Positions 35,790-45,216 of a stretch of 64,000 nt of DNA are shown here, piece after piece. The notes below the pieces were generated by a model, which made no database searches, was not told the DNA's origin, and saw nothing but the letters and a program-made list of their open reading frames with translations. The stretch is from positions 124,001 through 188,000 of the forward strand of contig NZ_APHJ01000023.1 of assembly GCF_000403785.1 (NCBI RefSeq), given 5' to 3'. Position 1 is the stretch's first letter, and the number at the start of each line of letters is the position of its first letter. Origin of the DNA: Gillisia sp. CAL575. GTDB taxonomy: Bacteria; Bacteroidota; Bacteroidia; Flavobacteriales; Flavobacteriaceae. Made by a program: the position numbers and the translations under genes.

Positions 35790-37646
35790 ATGATTAAAAA
35801 AATAGCATTAATTTTAATTTTATTGGGTGGTGCACAATCGATCTTCTCTCAATCTTCAATCCCATCTTATAATTATTCTGACTGCGATTTTCAAGTGATT
35901 GGACATAGAGGTTATTCAGATATCTATCCGGAAAACACCCTTTTAAGTATTGAAGAAGCTTTTAAAAGAGGAGTTAAATATTGTGAGATTGATATCAATA
36001 TAACCTCAGATGGTGTGTATGTATTATATCATGATCAACCAACTATGTTTAGGGCAAGCAGCGGACAAGGCTATGTTGTGTCTTCAACTTATAATGAACT
36101 ATTAGAATTGGATTTTGGTAGATGGAAAGGAAGTCAATTTACTAATACAAAAATAGCCACTTTAGAAGATGCATTAATATTAGCCGAAGAGTATGACGCT
36201 TTTCTATATTTAGATACTAAGAAAACTGATCATGAACTTATGTGTAAAGTTCTGCAAAATTCTAAAGTAGATTCTAAAAGAATGCTTCCTGCTGTAGCTT
36301 CCATAGAAGAGGCTAAAAAATTTAAAAGTTTTTGTCCTGAATCTTCATTTATTTACTTTGGTGGACTGCCTGAAAATGTGAATGATGATAGTTGGTATCA
36401 GGAAATGGTAGCATTAGGATGTGTGATTTTCGAGACATATTACACTTTCGCATTAGATGAAAGCAATCAAGATTTCAAAACCTTTCTCTCAAAAGTTCAT
36501 AAAAATAATGCCAAGGTATGGGTGTTTACATCTAACAATATAGATGAGATCAAGAAATTGAGAATTGCTGGAGTAGATGGAGTGGAGTCTGATATTGCAA
36601 CTTCTGCTTTAAAATCTCTTTGTGAAGGAATAGAATTAGATACAAAACCTATTAGAGCAACTACGGGAAACTGGAACTTCGATAAAGGTAATTTGTACAG
36701 TACAGGTGTTGGTAGTCAACTACGGCCCTTAAATTATAATGGAGAGTTTGCGCATCAGCCAATAGATTTTGGAACCACTAGCGCTTTTAATGTAAAAACT
36801 ATAGATGGGAAGGAAGCTCACATAGCTAAAATACCTGCTTTTGATTCTAATAACGGTTTGTTCATATTTACAAACTTTACTTCAGGTTTGGAGGCCAATC
36901 TGCATTATAATTATTCTCTACTAATGGATATTTATATCCCACAAGAAAGTATTGGAAAGTATATTAGTGTTTATCAAACAAATCCAGATAATGATAACGA
37001 TGCCGAATTATTTATAGACTCTGAAGGTATTGGGGTGAACAATAAATATCACCATCCTCTCTCTCCAGAAACTTGGTACAGGCTGGGAATTGTAGTTACA
37101 GAGAATTCCATTAAAAAATTTATTAACGGAAAATTTATTGGAGAAAATGAAATCTCTGGAGGTAGATGGTCTGTTTACAACGTTTTTGCAGGAGGACAAG
37201 ATCAAGGTTTTCTCTTGTTTTCAGATAATGATAATGAAACTTCAGAATTCTACGTTAATGCAATCCAACTTAGAAATTATTCCATGGATGCAAAAGATAT
37301 CGCAGTTTTGGGAAGTCCTAAAAGTGATGGTATTGCGATTGGTAATTCTGGGATTTATAATGTAAAGGCAGATAAGGAAATTTCAGGATCTATAGTTAAC
37401 TGGGATAATATGGAGATTTATATTTACCTAGCCAATGATACAGAGCTTTCTAAAGTTAAAATTGATTTCGATATTCCTTATGGTGCAAAAAGTTCAATTG
37501 AACCTGGTTCAACAGTTGATTTTAATTCTTTAGACAATAAATATAGAACCATAACTGTTACTTCGGAGGACGGTTCTTCAAATCGAATTTGGACTTTAAT
37601 ACCGCTTTTAGATAGCGTTAATGGTCAGGATTCTAATCGATTATAA
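35790..37646 (+). CDS. secreted glycerophosphodiester phosphodiesterase with LamG-like and C-terminal beta modules
   Basis: 618 residues. Signal peptide of about 21 residues (IALILILLGGAQSIFSQ). The GDPD domain (about 32-275) has GHRGYSDIYPENT with H39-R40 and E48, YCEIDINITSDG with E66 and D68, and LYHDQP. Its C-terminal active region VWVFTSNNIDEI and GVDGVESDIAT is complete. A concanavalin/LamG-like domain follows (about 300-505) and then a beta-sandwich tail with IDFDIPYGAKSS and YRTITVTSEDGSSNR, a pattern of Bacteroidetes surface proteins. It could cleave glycerophosphodiesters at the cell surface, or trim a glycerophosphate-bearing glycan made by the operon. Confidence 0.85.
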   Translation: MIKKIALILILLGGAQSIFSQSSIPSYNYSDCDFQVIGHRGYSDIYPENTLLSIEEAFKRGVKYCEIDINITSDGVYVLYHDQPTMFRASSGQGYVVSSTYNELLELDFGRWKGSQFTNTKIATLEDALILAEEYDAFLYLDTKKTDHELMCKVLQNSKVDSKRMLPAVASIEEAKKFKSFCPESSFIYFGGLPENVNDDSWYQEMVALGCVIFETYYTFALDESNQDFKTFLSKVHKNNAKVWVFTSNNIDEIKKLRIAGVDGVESDIATSALKSLCEGIELDTKPIRATTGNWNFDKGNLYSTGVGSQLRPLNYNGEFAHQPIDFGTTSAFNVKTIDGKEAHIAKIPAFDSNNGLFIFTNFTSGLEANLHYNYSLLMDIYIPQESIGKYISVYQTNPDNDNDAELFIDSEGIGVNNKYHHPLSPETWYRLGIVVTENSIKKFINGKFIGENEISGGRWSVYNVFAGGQDQGFLLFSDNDNETSEFYVNAIQLRNYSMDAKDIAVLGSPKSDGIAIGNSGIYNVKADKEISGSIVNWDNMEIYIYLANDTELSKVKIDFDIPYGAKSSIEPGSTVDFNSLDNKYRTITVTSEDGSSNRIWTLIPLLDSVNGQDSNRL

Positions 37647-38024
37647 AAATCATCAGTCAGTTTTTTTTTAGAATATTTATATTCAAAAGATAAAGATCTG
37701 ACCTTATTAATTGGATCAATCTAAATACATATATAGAAATTTTGCTCTGTATCAGACTTTTATCCCTCAATATTTTAGGGTATTATTAAATACTTTCCAC
37801 ATCTTTCAGTCTTCTAGGTATCAAACTATAATTATTCTTAAAATTTTATTAAATTAGTGATCATAAAAAGATATTCTTTTTTAAAGTAACCTGAATGTCA
37901 TAATCTGTTTGAGTTATATATCTTAAATTTTGTGTGTTTTCATCATTTTTTTTTCCATCTGGAGAACACTTATAGTTTTGGTTAAAAAAGAATTTAAATT
38001 ATCAATCAGAAAATCCAAGATTAA
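37647..38024. other. 378-bp AT-rich spacer before tldD
   Basis: I see no open frame, RNA gene or strong hairpin. It ends the glycan operon with only a T-rich run after the stop (TTTTTTTTTAG near 37660) and must contain the tldD promoter, but no exact TAnnTTTG is present. Confidence 0.5.
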
Positions 38025-39665
38025 ATGGAAAGAAGAAAATTTGTTCAATTAGCAGGATTAGGAACTGGGGCATTAATGATGCCTTCTTTATTCCTAGGAA
38101 ATTCAATTCCGGTTGAAGCCTTGCTAGATCCAGGAATGGATGTTGCCACAAAAAAACTGATGGCAGATACCGCACTTAACGCTGCAAGGTCTCTAGGAGC
38201 AACCTATGCAGACGCCAGAATTGGAAGGTATTTAAATCAATATGTTTTTACTAGAGAAGATAAGGTTCAGAATGTTGTGAATACGGAATCTTTTGGAATA
38301 GGTATTCGGGTAATTGCTAATGGTACTTGGGGTTTTGCTTCAACCAATAGTGTGACCGAAGATGGTATCAAAAAAGCAACACAACAGGCTGTAGCAATTG
38401 CAAAAGCAAATTCTAAAATACAAAGGGATCCTGTAATACTAGCTCCAGTAGAGTCTTATGGAGAAGTTTCATGGAAAACTCCTATTAAAAAAGATTTTAA
38501 GGACGTACCTGTTTCACAAAAAGTAGAATTACTGCTAGATGCGAATGCTGCAGCAATGAATAATGGTGCAAACTATGTGAATTCTGCTCTTTTTATGGTA
38601 AATGAGCAAAAGTACTTTGCCTCCACAGAAGGTTCTTATATAGACCAAGATATACATCGTATTTGGCCAACCTTTGGGGTAACTGCCATAGATCCGACTG
38701 CTGGGAAATTTAAATCCCGACAAGCAATGAGTGCACCAATGGGAATGGGATATGAATATATGGATGGACTTGCTTCAGAAAAATTAGAAGGTCCTGCAGG
38801 TCTTAAATTATATAGAAATAGTTATGATATTGTAGAAGATGCAACTCTCGCAGCTAGGCAGGCAAAGGAAATGCTTACTGCGAAATCTGTAGATGCGGGG
38901 AAATATGATCTTGTTTTAGAACCTAATCACTTAGGATTAACTATTCATGAATCTGTTGGGCATCCTTTAGAGTTAGATCGTGTACTTGGATATGAAGCCA
39001 ATTATGCTGGTACTAGTTTTGCCACTTTAGATAAATGGAAAACTGGCGACTTTAAATATGGTAGCGAACTTGTAAACTTAGTTGCAGATAAAACAATGCC
39101 GGGATCACTTGGGAATGTTGGTTTCGATGATGAAGGTGTGAAAACAAAGCAATGGGATCTTGTAAGAAATGGAGTGCTTAAAAATTATCAAGCAATTCGC
39201 GATCAGGTTCATATGATAGATCAAAATGAATCTCATGGTTGTTGTTATGCGCAATCATGGAATGATGTTCAATTTCAGCGTATGCCAAATGTATCCTTAG
39301 AGGCCGGAAAAGAAAAGTACTCTATTAATGATATGATTAAAGATGTTGAAAAAGGAATTTATATCGCCGGTAGAGGTTCTTATTCTATAGATCAGCAACG
39401 TTATAACTTCCAATTTGGAGGAACTGTGTTCTACGAAATCAAAAATGGAGAGATCGTTGGAATGCTAGATGATGTGGCTTATCAATCTAATACACAAGAA
39501 TTTTGGAATTCGTGTGCTAAGATATGTGATGAGAGTGATTATCGCGTTTTTGGATCCTTTTTCGATGGGAAAGGTCAACCTTCACAGGTAAGTGCGGTAT
39601 CTCATGGTAGTTCTACTACAAGGTTTAACGACGTTAATGTAATAAACACTGGTAGAAGTATTTAA
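38025..39665 (+). CDS. tldD: TldD-family metallopeptidase with Tat-like leader
   Basis: 546 residues. The TldD zinc site is present as H308-E309 and H313 in IHESVGHPLELD, and the C-terminal part has GGTVFYEIKNGEIVG and SSTTRFNDV. TldD pairs with TldE as a heterodimeric protease that digests unfolded peptides and matures RiPPs such as microcin B17. Unusually, the first ~33 residues (MERRKFVQLAGLGTGALMMP) look like a twin-arginine signal, whereas E. coli TldD is cytosolic. TldE follows after 32 bp without a signal. About 60 residues longer than E. coli TldD, mostly in the leader. No RiPP precursor was found nearby. Confidence 0.88.
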   Translation: MERRKFVQLAGLGTGALMMPSLFLGNSIPVEALLDPGMDVATKKLMADTALNAARSLGATYADARIGRYLNQYVFTREDKVQNVVNTESFGIGIRVIANGTWGFASTNSVTEDGIKKATQQAVAIAKANSKIQRDPVILAPVESYGEVSWKTPIKKDFKDVPVSQKVELLLDANAAAMNNGANYVNSALFMVNEQKYFASTEGSYIDQDIHRIWPTFGVTAIDPTAGKFKSRQAMSAPMGMGYEYMDGLASEKLEGPAGLKLYRNSYDIVEDATLAARQAKEMLTAKSVDAGKYDLVLEPNHLGLTIHESVGHPLELDRVLGYEANYAGTSFATLDKWKTGDFKYGSELVNLVADKTMPGSLGNVGFDDEGVKTKQWDLVRNGVLKNYQAIRDQVHMIDQNESHGCCYAQSWNDVQFQRMPNVSLEAGKEKYSINDMIKDVEKGIYIAGRGSYSIDQQRYNFQFGGTVFYEIKNGEIVGMLDDVAYQSNTQEFWNSCAKICDESDYRVFGSFFDGKGQPSQVSAVSHGSSTTRFNDVNVINTGRSI

Positions 39666-39697
39666 TCTATTGTTTTACTCTAAAGAATAACAACATT

Positions 39698-41011
39698 ATG
39701 GCAATATATACAAAAGAAGAAGCTCGGAAGATCATGGAAAAGGCATTAAGCTATTCCAAGGCCGATGCTTGCGAAATAAATATGGGAGGTAGCGAAAGCG
39801 GAAACATCCGTTATGCAAGAAATACAGTATCTACCTCTGGACACCGATCAAATCAAACCTTAGTAATTCAGTCCAGCTTCGGAAAAAAATCTGGAACTGC
39901 AACTATAGATGAATTTGATGATGAATCTTTGGAAAAAGTTGTAAGAAGAGCTGAGGAATTAGCGCAACTATCTCCAGAAAACCCAGAATTCATGGCGCCT
40001 ATGGGAGCTCAAACTTATGATGAAGCAGTGAGTTTTATAGAGGCAACTGCGAAGATTACTCCAGAATTTAGAGCAGAAGTAGCTAATAAAAGTATTACTC
40101 CAGCAGCAGCAAAAGATGTAACAGCAGCAGGATTTTTAAATGATTCATCTGGGTTTAATGCTATCCTGAATTCTAATGGCTTGTTCGCTTATAATAAAGC
40201 AACTAATATGGATTTTACAGTAACTATGCGTACTAATGATGGTACCGGTTCTGGATGGGTAACTAGAGACTTTAACGATGTTTCCAAATTTGATGCTGCA
40301 GAAGCTTCAAATGTAGCTATAGATAAAGCTATCATGTCTATGGAAGCAAAAGCTATTGAACCAGGTAAGTATACTGTAATTTTGGAACCAGCAGCTGCTT
40401 CAGATCTTTTAGGTAATATGGCAGGTGCATTAGATGCTCGAACTGCAGATGAAGGTAGAAGTTTTATGTCCAAAGAGGGTGGTACCAAATTAGGAGATAA
40501 AATTGTAGATGAACGTGTGAACATCTACTCAGATCCATTACATCCTGATGTACCTACAGCTACATGGAATGGCGACGGACAAGCACTAAAGAAAACTAAG
40601 TGGATAGAGAACGGGGTTGTTAAAAACCTTGCGTATAGCCGCTATTGGGCAGAGCAAAAAGGAGTAGACGCTGTTCCTTATCCTTCTAATATTATTATGG
40701 AAGGTGGAACCGCTAGTTTAGAAGATCTTATTCGAGATACGAAGAAAGGAATTTTGGTTACAAGACTTTGGTATATTAGAAGCGTAGATCCACAAACCTT
40801 ATTATTTACAGGACTTACTAGAGATGGTACTTTTTATATTGAAAATGGAAAGATCAAGCATCCGGTAAAGAATTTCAGATTTAATGAGAGTCCAATTATT
40901 ATGCTGAATAATTTGGAAACCCTTGGAAAACAGGTAAGAGTAGATGGAAATTTAATCCCTTATATGAAGGTGAGAGATTTCACATTCACTAGCTTGTCTG
41001 ATGCGGTCTAG
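39698..41011 (+). CDS. tldE: TldE/PmbA-family subunit
   Basis: 437 residues. Family features include AKADACEINMGGSESGNIRYARN at the start (split by a few residues from the usual pattern), KYTVILEPAAASDLL and the C-terminal GTFYIENGKIKHPVKNFRFNES. It lacks the HExxxH motif, as expected for TldE, which is the non-catalytic partner lining the substrate channel. It should combine with the TldD product of the preceding gene. If TldD is exported through Tat, this protein would have to travel with it or remain separate. A strong terminator follows at 41028. Confidence 0.88.
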   Translation: MAIYTKEEARKIMEKALSYSKADACEINMGGSESGNIRYARNTVSTSGHRSNQTLVIQSSFGKKSGTATIDEFDDESLEKVVRRAEELAQLSPENPEFMAPMGAQTYDEAVSFIEATAKITPEFRAEVANKSITPAAAKDVTAAGFLNDSSGFNAILNSNGLFAYNKATNMDFTVTMRTNDGTGSGWVTRDFNDVSKFDAAEASNVAIDKAIMSMEAKAIEPGKYTVILEPAAASDLLGNMAGALDARTADEGRSFMSKEGGTKLGDKIVDERVNIYSDPLHPDVPTATWNGDGQALKKTKWIENGVVKNLAYSRYWAEQKGVDAVPYPSNIIMEGGTASLEDLIRDTKKGILVTRLWYIRSVDPQTLLFTGLTRDGTFYIENGKIKHPVKNFRFNESPIIMLNNLETLGKQVRVDGNLIPYMKVRDFTFTSLSDAV

Positions 41012-41027
41012 AAATATTTAATATTAT

Positions 41028-41069
41028 AAAAACTGGTTGTTTTTGAACTTTTCAAAACAACCAGTTTTT
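41028..41069 (+). terminator. intrinsic terminator after tldE
   Basis: AAAACTGGTTGTTTT (41028-41043) pairs with AAAACAACCAGTTTTT (41054-41069) over a loop of about 10 bases, with T-tract. It separates the tldDE transcript from the DUF4159-MoxR operon. Confidence 0.9.
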
Positions 41070-41152
41070 CATTTGGTAAGATTCAAATCAACAGAATTAG
41101 TTCGAATTAAAAATTTTTGGAAATCTATTAGTTTTTTTTAAACCTAAATGCA

Positions 41153-41233
41153 GTCATTCCGAACGAAGAATGAGGAGGAATCTCATTCTATAGAGATTTC
41201 TCGTCGCTCATACTTCACTCCGTCGAAATGACA
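41153..41233. repeat. palindromic intergenic repeat (flavobacterial GTCATT...AATGAC element)
   Basis: The ends are GTCATTCCGA and TCGAAATGAC, near-perfect inverted repeats, with an inner second pair GAGGAATCTC / GAGATTTCTC around ATTCTATA. The whole 81-bp unit can fold into one long hairpin. Its base composition is clearly richer in GC than the flanks. Sequences of this type are scattered through intergenic regions of many Bacteroidetes genomes. Only one copy is in this window, so its multi-copy nature is recalled family knowledge and not shown here. It carries no gene. Confidence 0.75.
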
Positions 41234-41374
41234 AACAATATTAAATCAATGATATTATTAGAAAAAGCAAGGAAGTTTATGTTCAACTAATGAATTATAT
41301 ATTTTTAAGAGTATTAAAGCTAAGAGCTAGTTACTTTTATTGTTATATTACTTTCATAATCATCACACGTAACC

Positions 41375-41995
41375 TTGAGCAATAAATTTTTCTTCACAAG
41401 ATTACAATACGAATCCGGGGACTGGGATGTAGACCAGCGTATGCCGTCTAATCTGCTGAATTCTTTAGTTGAATACACCACTTTAGAGGTAGATATCCAG
41501 GAAAATATAATTCCGCTAAGTAGTGACGAGCTTTTTAAATGCCCTTTTTGTTATATCTCGGGTCATAAATTGGTGCAATTCACCAAAAAAGAACGCGAGA
41601 ATTTTGAAAAATATATAAAGAACGGAGGTTTTGTATTTGCAGACGATTGTAATCATGATATCGATGGCCTATTCGCAAAATCTTTCGAACGTCAAATGGA
41701 AGATATCTTTGGACCACAGGCATTAAAAAAGATTCCGAACGATCACGAATTGTATAATATTTTCTTTGAATTTGAAAATGGTCCACCTACCACTTCGCAA
41801 GAGTTGAATGGTTGGGGAGACGATTTGGTTCATGAATATTTGAAGGCTATAGAGATAAATGGAAGAGTGGGTGTGCTCTACAGTAATAAGGATTATGGCT
41901 GTGAATGGGATTACGATTTTAGAAATAAACGTTGGTATAAAATAGATAACACTCGTTTTGGAGTGAACATAGTGATGTACGCGCTTACATCCTAA
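41375..41995 (+). CDS. DUF4159 protein
   Basis: 206 residues from a TTG start (SNKFFFTRLQYESGDWDVDQRMPSNLL), since no ATG occurs before the conserved FTRLQY segment. DUF4159 features include NLLNSLVEYT, FENYIKNGGFVFADDC (split) and GVLYSNKDYGCEWDY. The fold is related to glutamine-amidotransferase-like domains (FADDCNHDIDG at the nucleophile-elbow region), but the catalytic Cys/His pair is not evident to me. No signal peptide, so cytosolic. It opens the run MoxR - DUF58 - BatA-like - DUF4175-like with 10 bp to the MoxR gene. Confidence 0.8.
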   Translation: MSNKFFFTRLQYESGDWDVDQRMPSNLLNSLVEYTTLEVDIQENIIPLSSDELFKCPFCYISGHKLVQFTKKERENFEKYIKNGGFVFADDCNHDIDGLFAKSFERQMEDIFGPQALKKIPNDHELYNIFFEFENGPPTTSQELNGWGDDLVHEYLKAIEINGRVGVLYSNKDYGCEWDYDFRNKRWYKIDNTRFGVNIVMYALTS

Positions 41996-42005
41996 CTTAG
42001 TATTT

Positions 42006-43019
42006 ATGGAAAAAAACTTGGTACAGATAGAGCAAGAAGTGAAAGATCTTGCCGGAAAACTGAAGGACCTTAAGGCAGAAATCGGTAAGGTGATTATTGG
42101 TCAGGAAGAAACTGTGGAGCAATTGCTTATTACATTTTTGGCAGGTGGACATGCACTTTTAGAAGGAGTTCCTGGCTTAGCTAAAACTTTAATGATTCGT
42201 ACGCTTGCCCAGGCAATAGATCTGGATTTTAGAAGAATTCAATTTACTCCAGATTTAATGCCTTCAGATATCATAGGAACAGAGATCCTAGAAGAAGATC
42301 ACAGTACAGGTAAGAAATTTTTCAAATTCAATAAAGGTCCTATTTTCGCAAATATTATACTTGCAGATGAGATCAATAGAACGCCGCCTAAAACTCAGGC
42401 AGCTCTTTTAGAAGCGATGCAAGAGTTTGAAGTTACCTATTCAGGAAAAACCTATGAGTTGGATAGACCATTTTTTATTCTAGCTACTCAAAACCCTATA
42501 GAACAATCTGGAACTTTCCCATTGCCAGAAGCACAGCAAGATCGTTTTCTTTTTTACATAAAAATAGGATATCCCAATGAGGCTGAAGAAACTGCTATTT
42601 TAAAGAATACTACAGGGACAAAAAAGGAAAAACTAAATAAAGTGATCACTGGGGAAGAAATCCAAAGATTACAGCACCTAGTAAGAGAAGTGCCAATAAG
42701 TGATGACCTTATTAATTTTGTAAGCCAAGTTACCAGAGCAACCAGACCGGAAACTACAAATAATATCTATGTAAAAGAATGGGTGAATTGGGGTGCAGGC
42801 CCTAGAGCAGGACAGGCTATGATCCTTACTGCAAAAGCGCGAGCACTTATTAACGGTAGATTATCTGTTACTTTAGACGATCTCAAGCACGTTGCTTTGC
42901 CAGTACTTAGGCATCGAATTATTGTGAACTTTAGGGCAGAGGCTGAAGGTGTTACACCAGATGAGGTTACCAAAGAATTACTTAAAGCTGCTAGTTCACA
43001 TCTAACGTCCAAGAAATAA
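42006..43019 (+). CDS. MoxR-family AAA+ ATPase
   Basis: 337 residues. Walker A GVPGLAKT (54-61), Walker B IILADEINRTPPKTQ with D121-E122, sensor ATQNPIEQSGTFPLPEAQQDR and arginine-finger region are all intact. MoxR ATPases act as chaperones that load or activate VWA-domain and membrane-complex proteins. The next gene (DUF58, VWA-like) starts at the base after its stop codon, the classic MoxR-DUF58 pairing. Confidence 0.94.
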   Translation: MEKNLVQIEQEVKDLAGKLKDLKAEIGKVIIGQEETVEQLLITFLAGGHALLEGVPGLAKTLMIRTLAQAIDLDFRRIQFTPDLMPSDIIGTEILEEDHSTGKKFFKFNKGPIFANIILADEINRTPPKTQAALLEAMQEFEVTYSGKTYELDRPFFILATQNPIEQSGTFPLPEAQQDRFLFYIKIGYPNEAEETAILKNTTGTKKEKLNKVITGEEIQRLQHLVREVPISDDLINFVSQVTRATRPETTNNIYVKEWVNWGAGPRAGQAMILTAKARALINGRLSVTLDDLKHVALPVLRHRIIVNFRAEAEGVTPDEVTKELLKAASSHLTSKK

Positions 43020-43916
43020 GTGAAACAGGATTATCACCAGTTATTAAAACCTGAAATCATCAATTCTGTTTCGGGATTGGCGCTAATAGCACGGGTGGTA
43101 GTAGATGGATATCTCTCAGGTTTAAATCATAGTAGGCGCGTAGGACCTGGCATGGAGTTTAGTCAATATAGAAGTTATGAGCCTGGAGACGATTTACGTT
43201 TACTGGATTGGAAGATGCTAGCAAGATCAGGACGTTATTATATCAAGCAGTCTGAGGTAGAGACAAATATTTCAGTAAAATTTATTTTGGATACCAGCAA
43301 ATCGATGTTGCATGCAGAGAACGGACTCTCTAAAATGGATCATGTTCGAGTATTGGTCGCTTCTTTAGCTTTTCTCTCCCAAAACCAAGGGGATGCAGTT
43401 GGTTTGTTTACCTTAAATAATATACACCTACAAAGTCTGTATCCTAAAATTCAGAAACAACATTATAACAGAATTCTTTTAGAACTCATCAATATTAAGA
43501 ATGAAGGACATTGGCCAGAAGACCAAACGGCACTTAATAAATTGCATGATAGAAGCCATAAGGAGCTTATTTTTTTTATAACAGATCTCTACGAAGACAA
43601 CCAGGAACTCACCAAATTTATCACCCAATTAAAAACTTCAAGGAATGAAGTAGTGGTGATGCATATCATGGGGAAAAGTGAATTGAATTTTGACTATAAA
43701 GGCACTGTAACTTTTGAAGACCTTGAAACAGGTACACGAATGAAAGTAGATGCTAAAGAAGCGAAAAACTACTATTTGCAAGCATTAAACAGTAAGATAA
43801 AAGAAACCAAAGATACTTTATTGTCAAATGGTATTAGTTATCATCTCTTTAATTTGGAAGACCCTATAGGAGAAGCTTTGCAATCTTTTCTGAAAATTAG
43901 AAATAGACTTATTTAA
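43020..43916 (+). CDS. DUF58 (VWA-like) protein
   Basis: 298 residues from a GTG directly after the MoxR stop codon. The DUF58 signature SQYRSYEPGDDLRLLDWKML and the following RYYIKQSEVETN are clear. The rest is a VWA-like fold with a modified MIDAS (ILDTSKSM, residues about 88-95). No membrane helix. Predicted partner of the MoxR ATPase in assembling or regulating the membrane proteins encoded next. The next gene starts 1 bp after its stop. Confidence 0.9.
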   Translation: MKQDYHQLLKPEIINSVSGLALIARVVVDGYLSGLNHSRRVGPGMEFSQYRSYEPGDDLRLLDWKMLARSGRYYIKQSEVETNISVKFILDTSKSMLHAENGLSKMDHVRVLVASLAFLSQNQGDAVGLFTLNNIHLQSLYPKIQKQHYNRILLELINIKNEGHWPEDQTALNKLHDRSHKELIFFITDLYEDNQELTKFITQLKTSRNEVVVMHIMGKSELNFDYKGTVTFEDLETGTRMKVDAKEAKNYYLQALNSKIKETKDTLLSNGISYHLFNLEDPIGEALQSFLKIRNRLI

Positions 43917-43917
43917 T

Positions 43918-45216
43918 ATGAGTTTTTTAAATCCTACATATCTCTGGGCGTTATTAGGGCTGGTTATTCCAGTGGCTATTCATCTTTGGAGCAATAAGGA
44001 AGGGAAAACGATTAAAATTGGAAGCATTCAATTTTTGGCAAAATCAGATGTTAAACAAACCAATTCAATAAAGCTTAATGAGCTTATATTATTGCTGTTA
44101 AGGATGATAATAATAACTGTTTTGGTATTTATTTTAGCGGAACCACAGCTTAAAAGAGCGCAAGAAAATGTTTCGATAATGTACCTCATTGAAGCCTCGT
44201 TATTGAAAAATGAAAGCCTTAGTTCATTCGTAGATAGCTTATCAGAAAATTCTTCTATCAGATTTCTGCAAGAAGGTTTTCCTGATTTAGACACTTATAT
44301 TGAAGAGGAGGTAAATAATACGATTCCCAACTACTGGCAACTAGCTAAGGCAATGGAGGAGCTACCAACCGATAGTATTGTTGTTTTTACAAACGGATAC
44401 TATCAAGGCTTTAAAGGGAAACGCCCATTATTAAATAGCGATGTAGCGTGGATCGTTCTGGATTCTGAAGTTCAAATTAATGAGATATTACAAATTGTAA
44501 AAAAGGATGATGAGGTAGAAGTACTAGAATTGATTAGTGATCAACAAAAATTAACTTTTAAAAAGCAAAGCCTTCTTTTAGATAGCGATGTACTTCAGTT
44601 TAATAAAGCTAAGGACAGTGTACGTTTGCTAACAAACAACGAACAAACATGGCATCCCTTAAAAGTGGAAGATTCTATAGCTGTTTTAATTTATTATGAA
44701 GAGGAATTGGATGCGACAAAGGTCTATTTGGAATCTTCATTTAATGCACTTTCAAAATATTTAAAGCGACCTATAAAAATTGTAGCAGTTCAAGATACTA
44801 CAGATATAGATTGGGATTACTATCATTCTCTAGTTTGGCTTAGCGAAACTTCTAATTTTAAAACTTCTCAACCTACGTTAATTTATCATCCCGATAGTCT
44901 TGCAAATTCTCTGATTGAACCAACTGCCTCAAAGAATATTTTTCATCTTACAAGGCCTTTAACTACTGAAAATATTATTGCTGAAAACTTACCAGAACAA
45001 TTGCTAAACCTATTGGATCTAAATAAGGATTTGGAAAGTAAAGTTCAAATCTTCGATAAACGAACTTTGGACGCTAAGGAGCTCACTACTGGTTTTACCG
45101 AAACCGGTTCCAATAAAAGCACTCATAGGTTGCAAAGTATATCGAAATGGCTTTGGCTAGTATTAGTTTTCTTTATGATCACCGAACGAATTTTTGCCAG
45201 ATATAGAAAACAATGA
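43918..45216 (+). CDS. BatA-like membrane protein (N-terminal BatA domain)
   Basis: 432 residues. The N-terminus FLNPTYLWALLGLVIPVAIH and the next helix LILLLLRMIIITVLVFILAEP form the BatA domain. A periplasmic part of about 330 residues and a final helix (ISKWLWLVLVFFMITERIFA) follow. Unlike BatA/BatB of the aerotolerance operon, no VWA MIDAS motif (DxSxS) is seen in the soluble part, so this is a non-VWA relative. Ends in a 4-bp ATGA overlap with the next gene. Confidence 0.8.
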   Translation: MSFLNPTYLWALLGLVIPVAIHLWSNKEGKTIKIGSIQFLAKSDVKQTNSIKLNELILLLLRMIIITVLVFILAEPQLKRAQENVSIMYLIEASLLKNESLSSFVDSLSENSSIRFLQEGFPDLDTYIEEEVNNTIPNYWQLAKAMEELPTDSIVVFTNGYYQGFKGKRPLLNSDVAWIVLDSEVQINEILQIVKKDDEVEVLELISDQQKLTFKKQSLLLDSDVLQFNKAKDSVRLLTNNEQTWHPLKVEDSIAVLIYYEEELDATKVYLESSFNALSKYLKRPIKIVAVQDTTDIDWDYYHSLVWLSETSNFKTSQPTLIYHPDSLANSLIEPTASKNIFHLTRPLTTENIIAENLPEQLLNLLDLNKDLESKVQIFDKRTLDAKELTTGFTETGSNKSTHRLQSISKWLWLVLVFFMITERIFARYRKQ

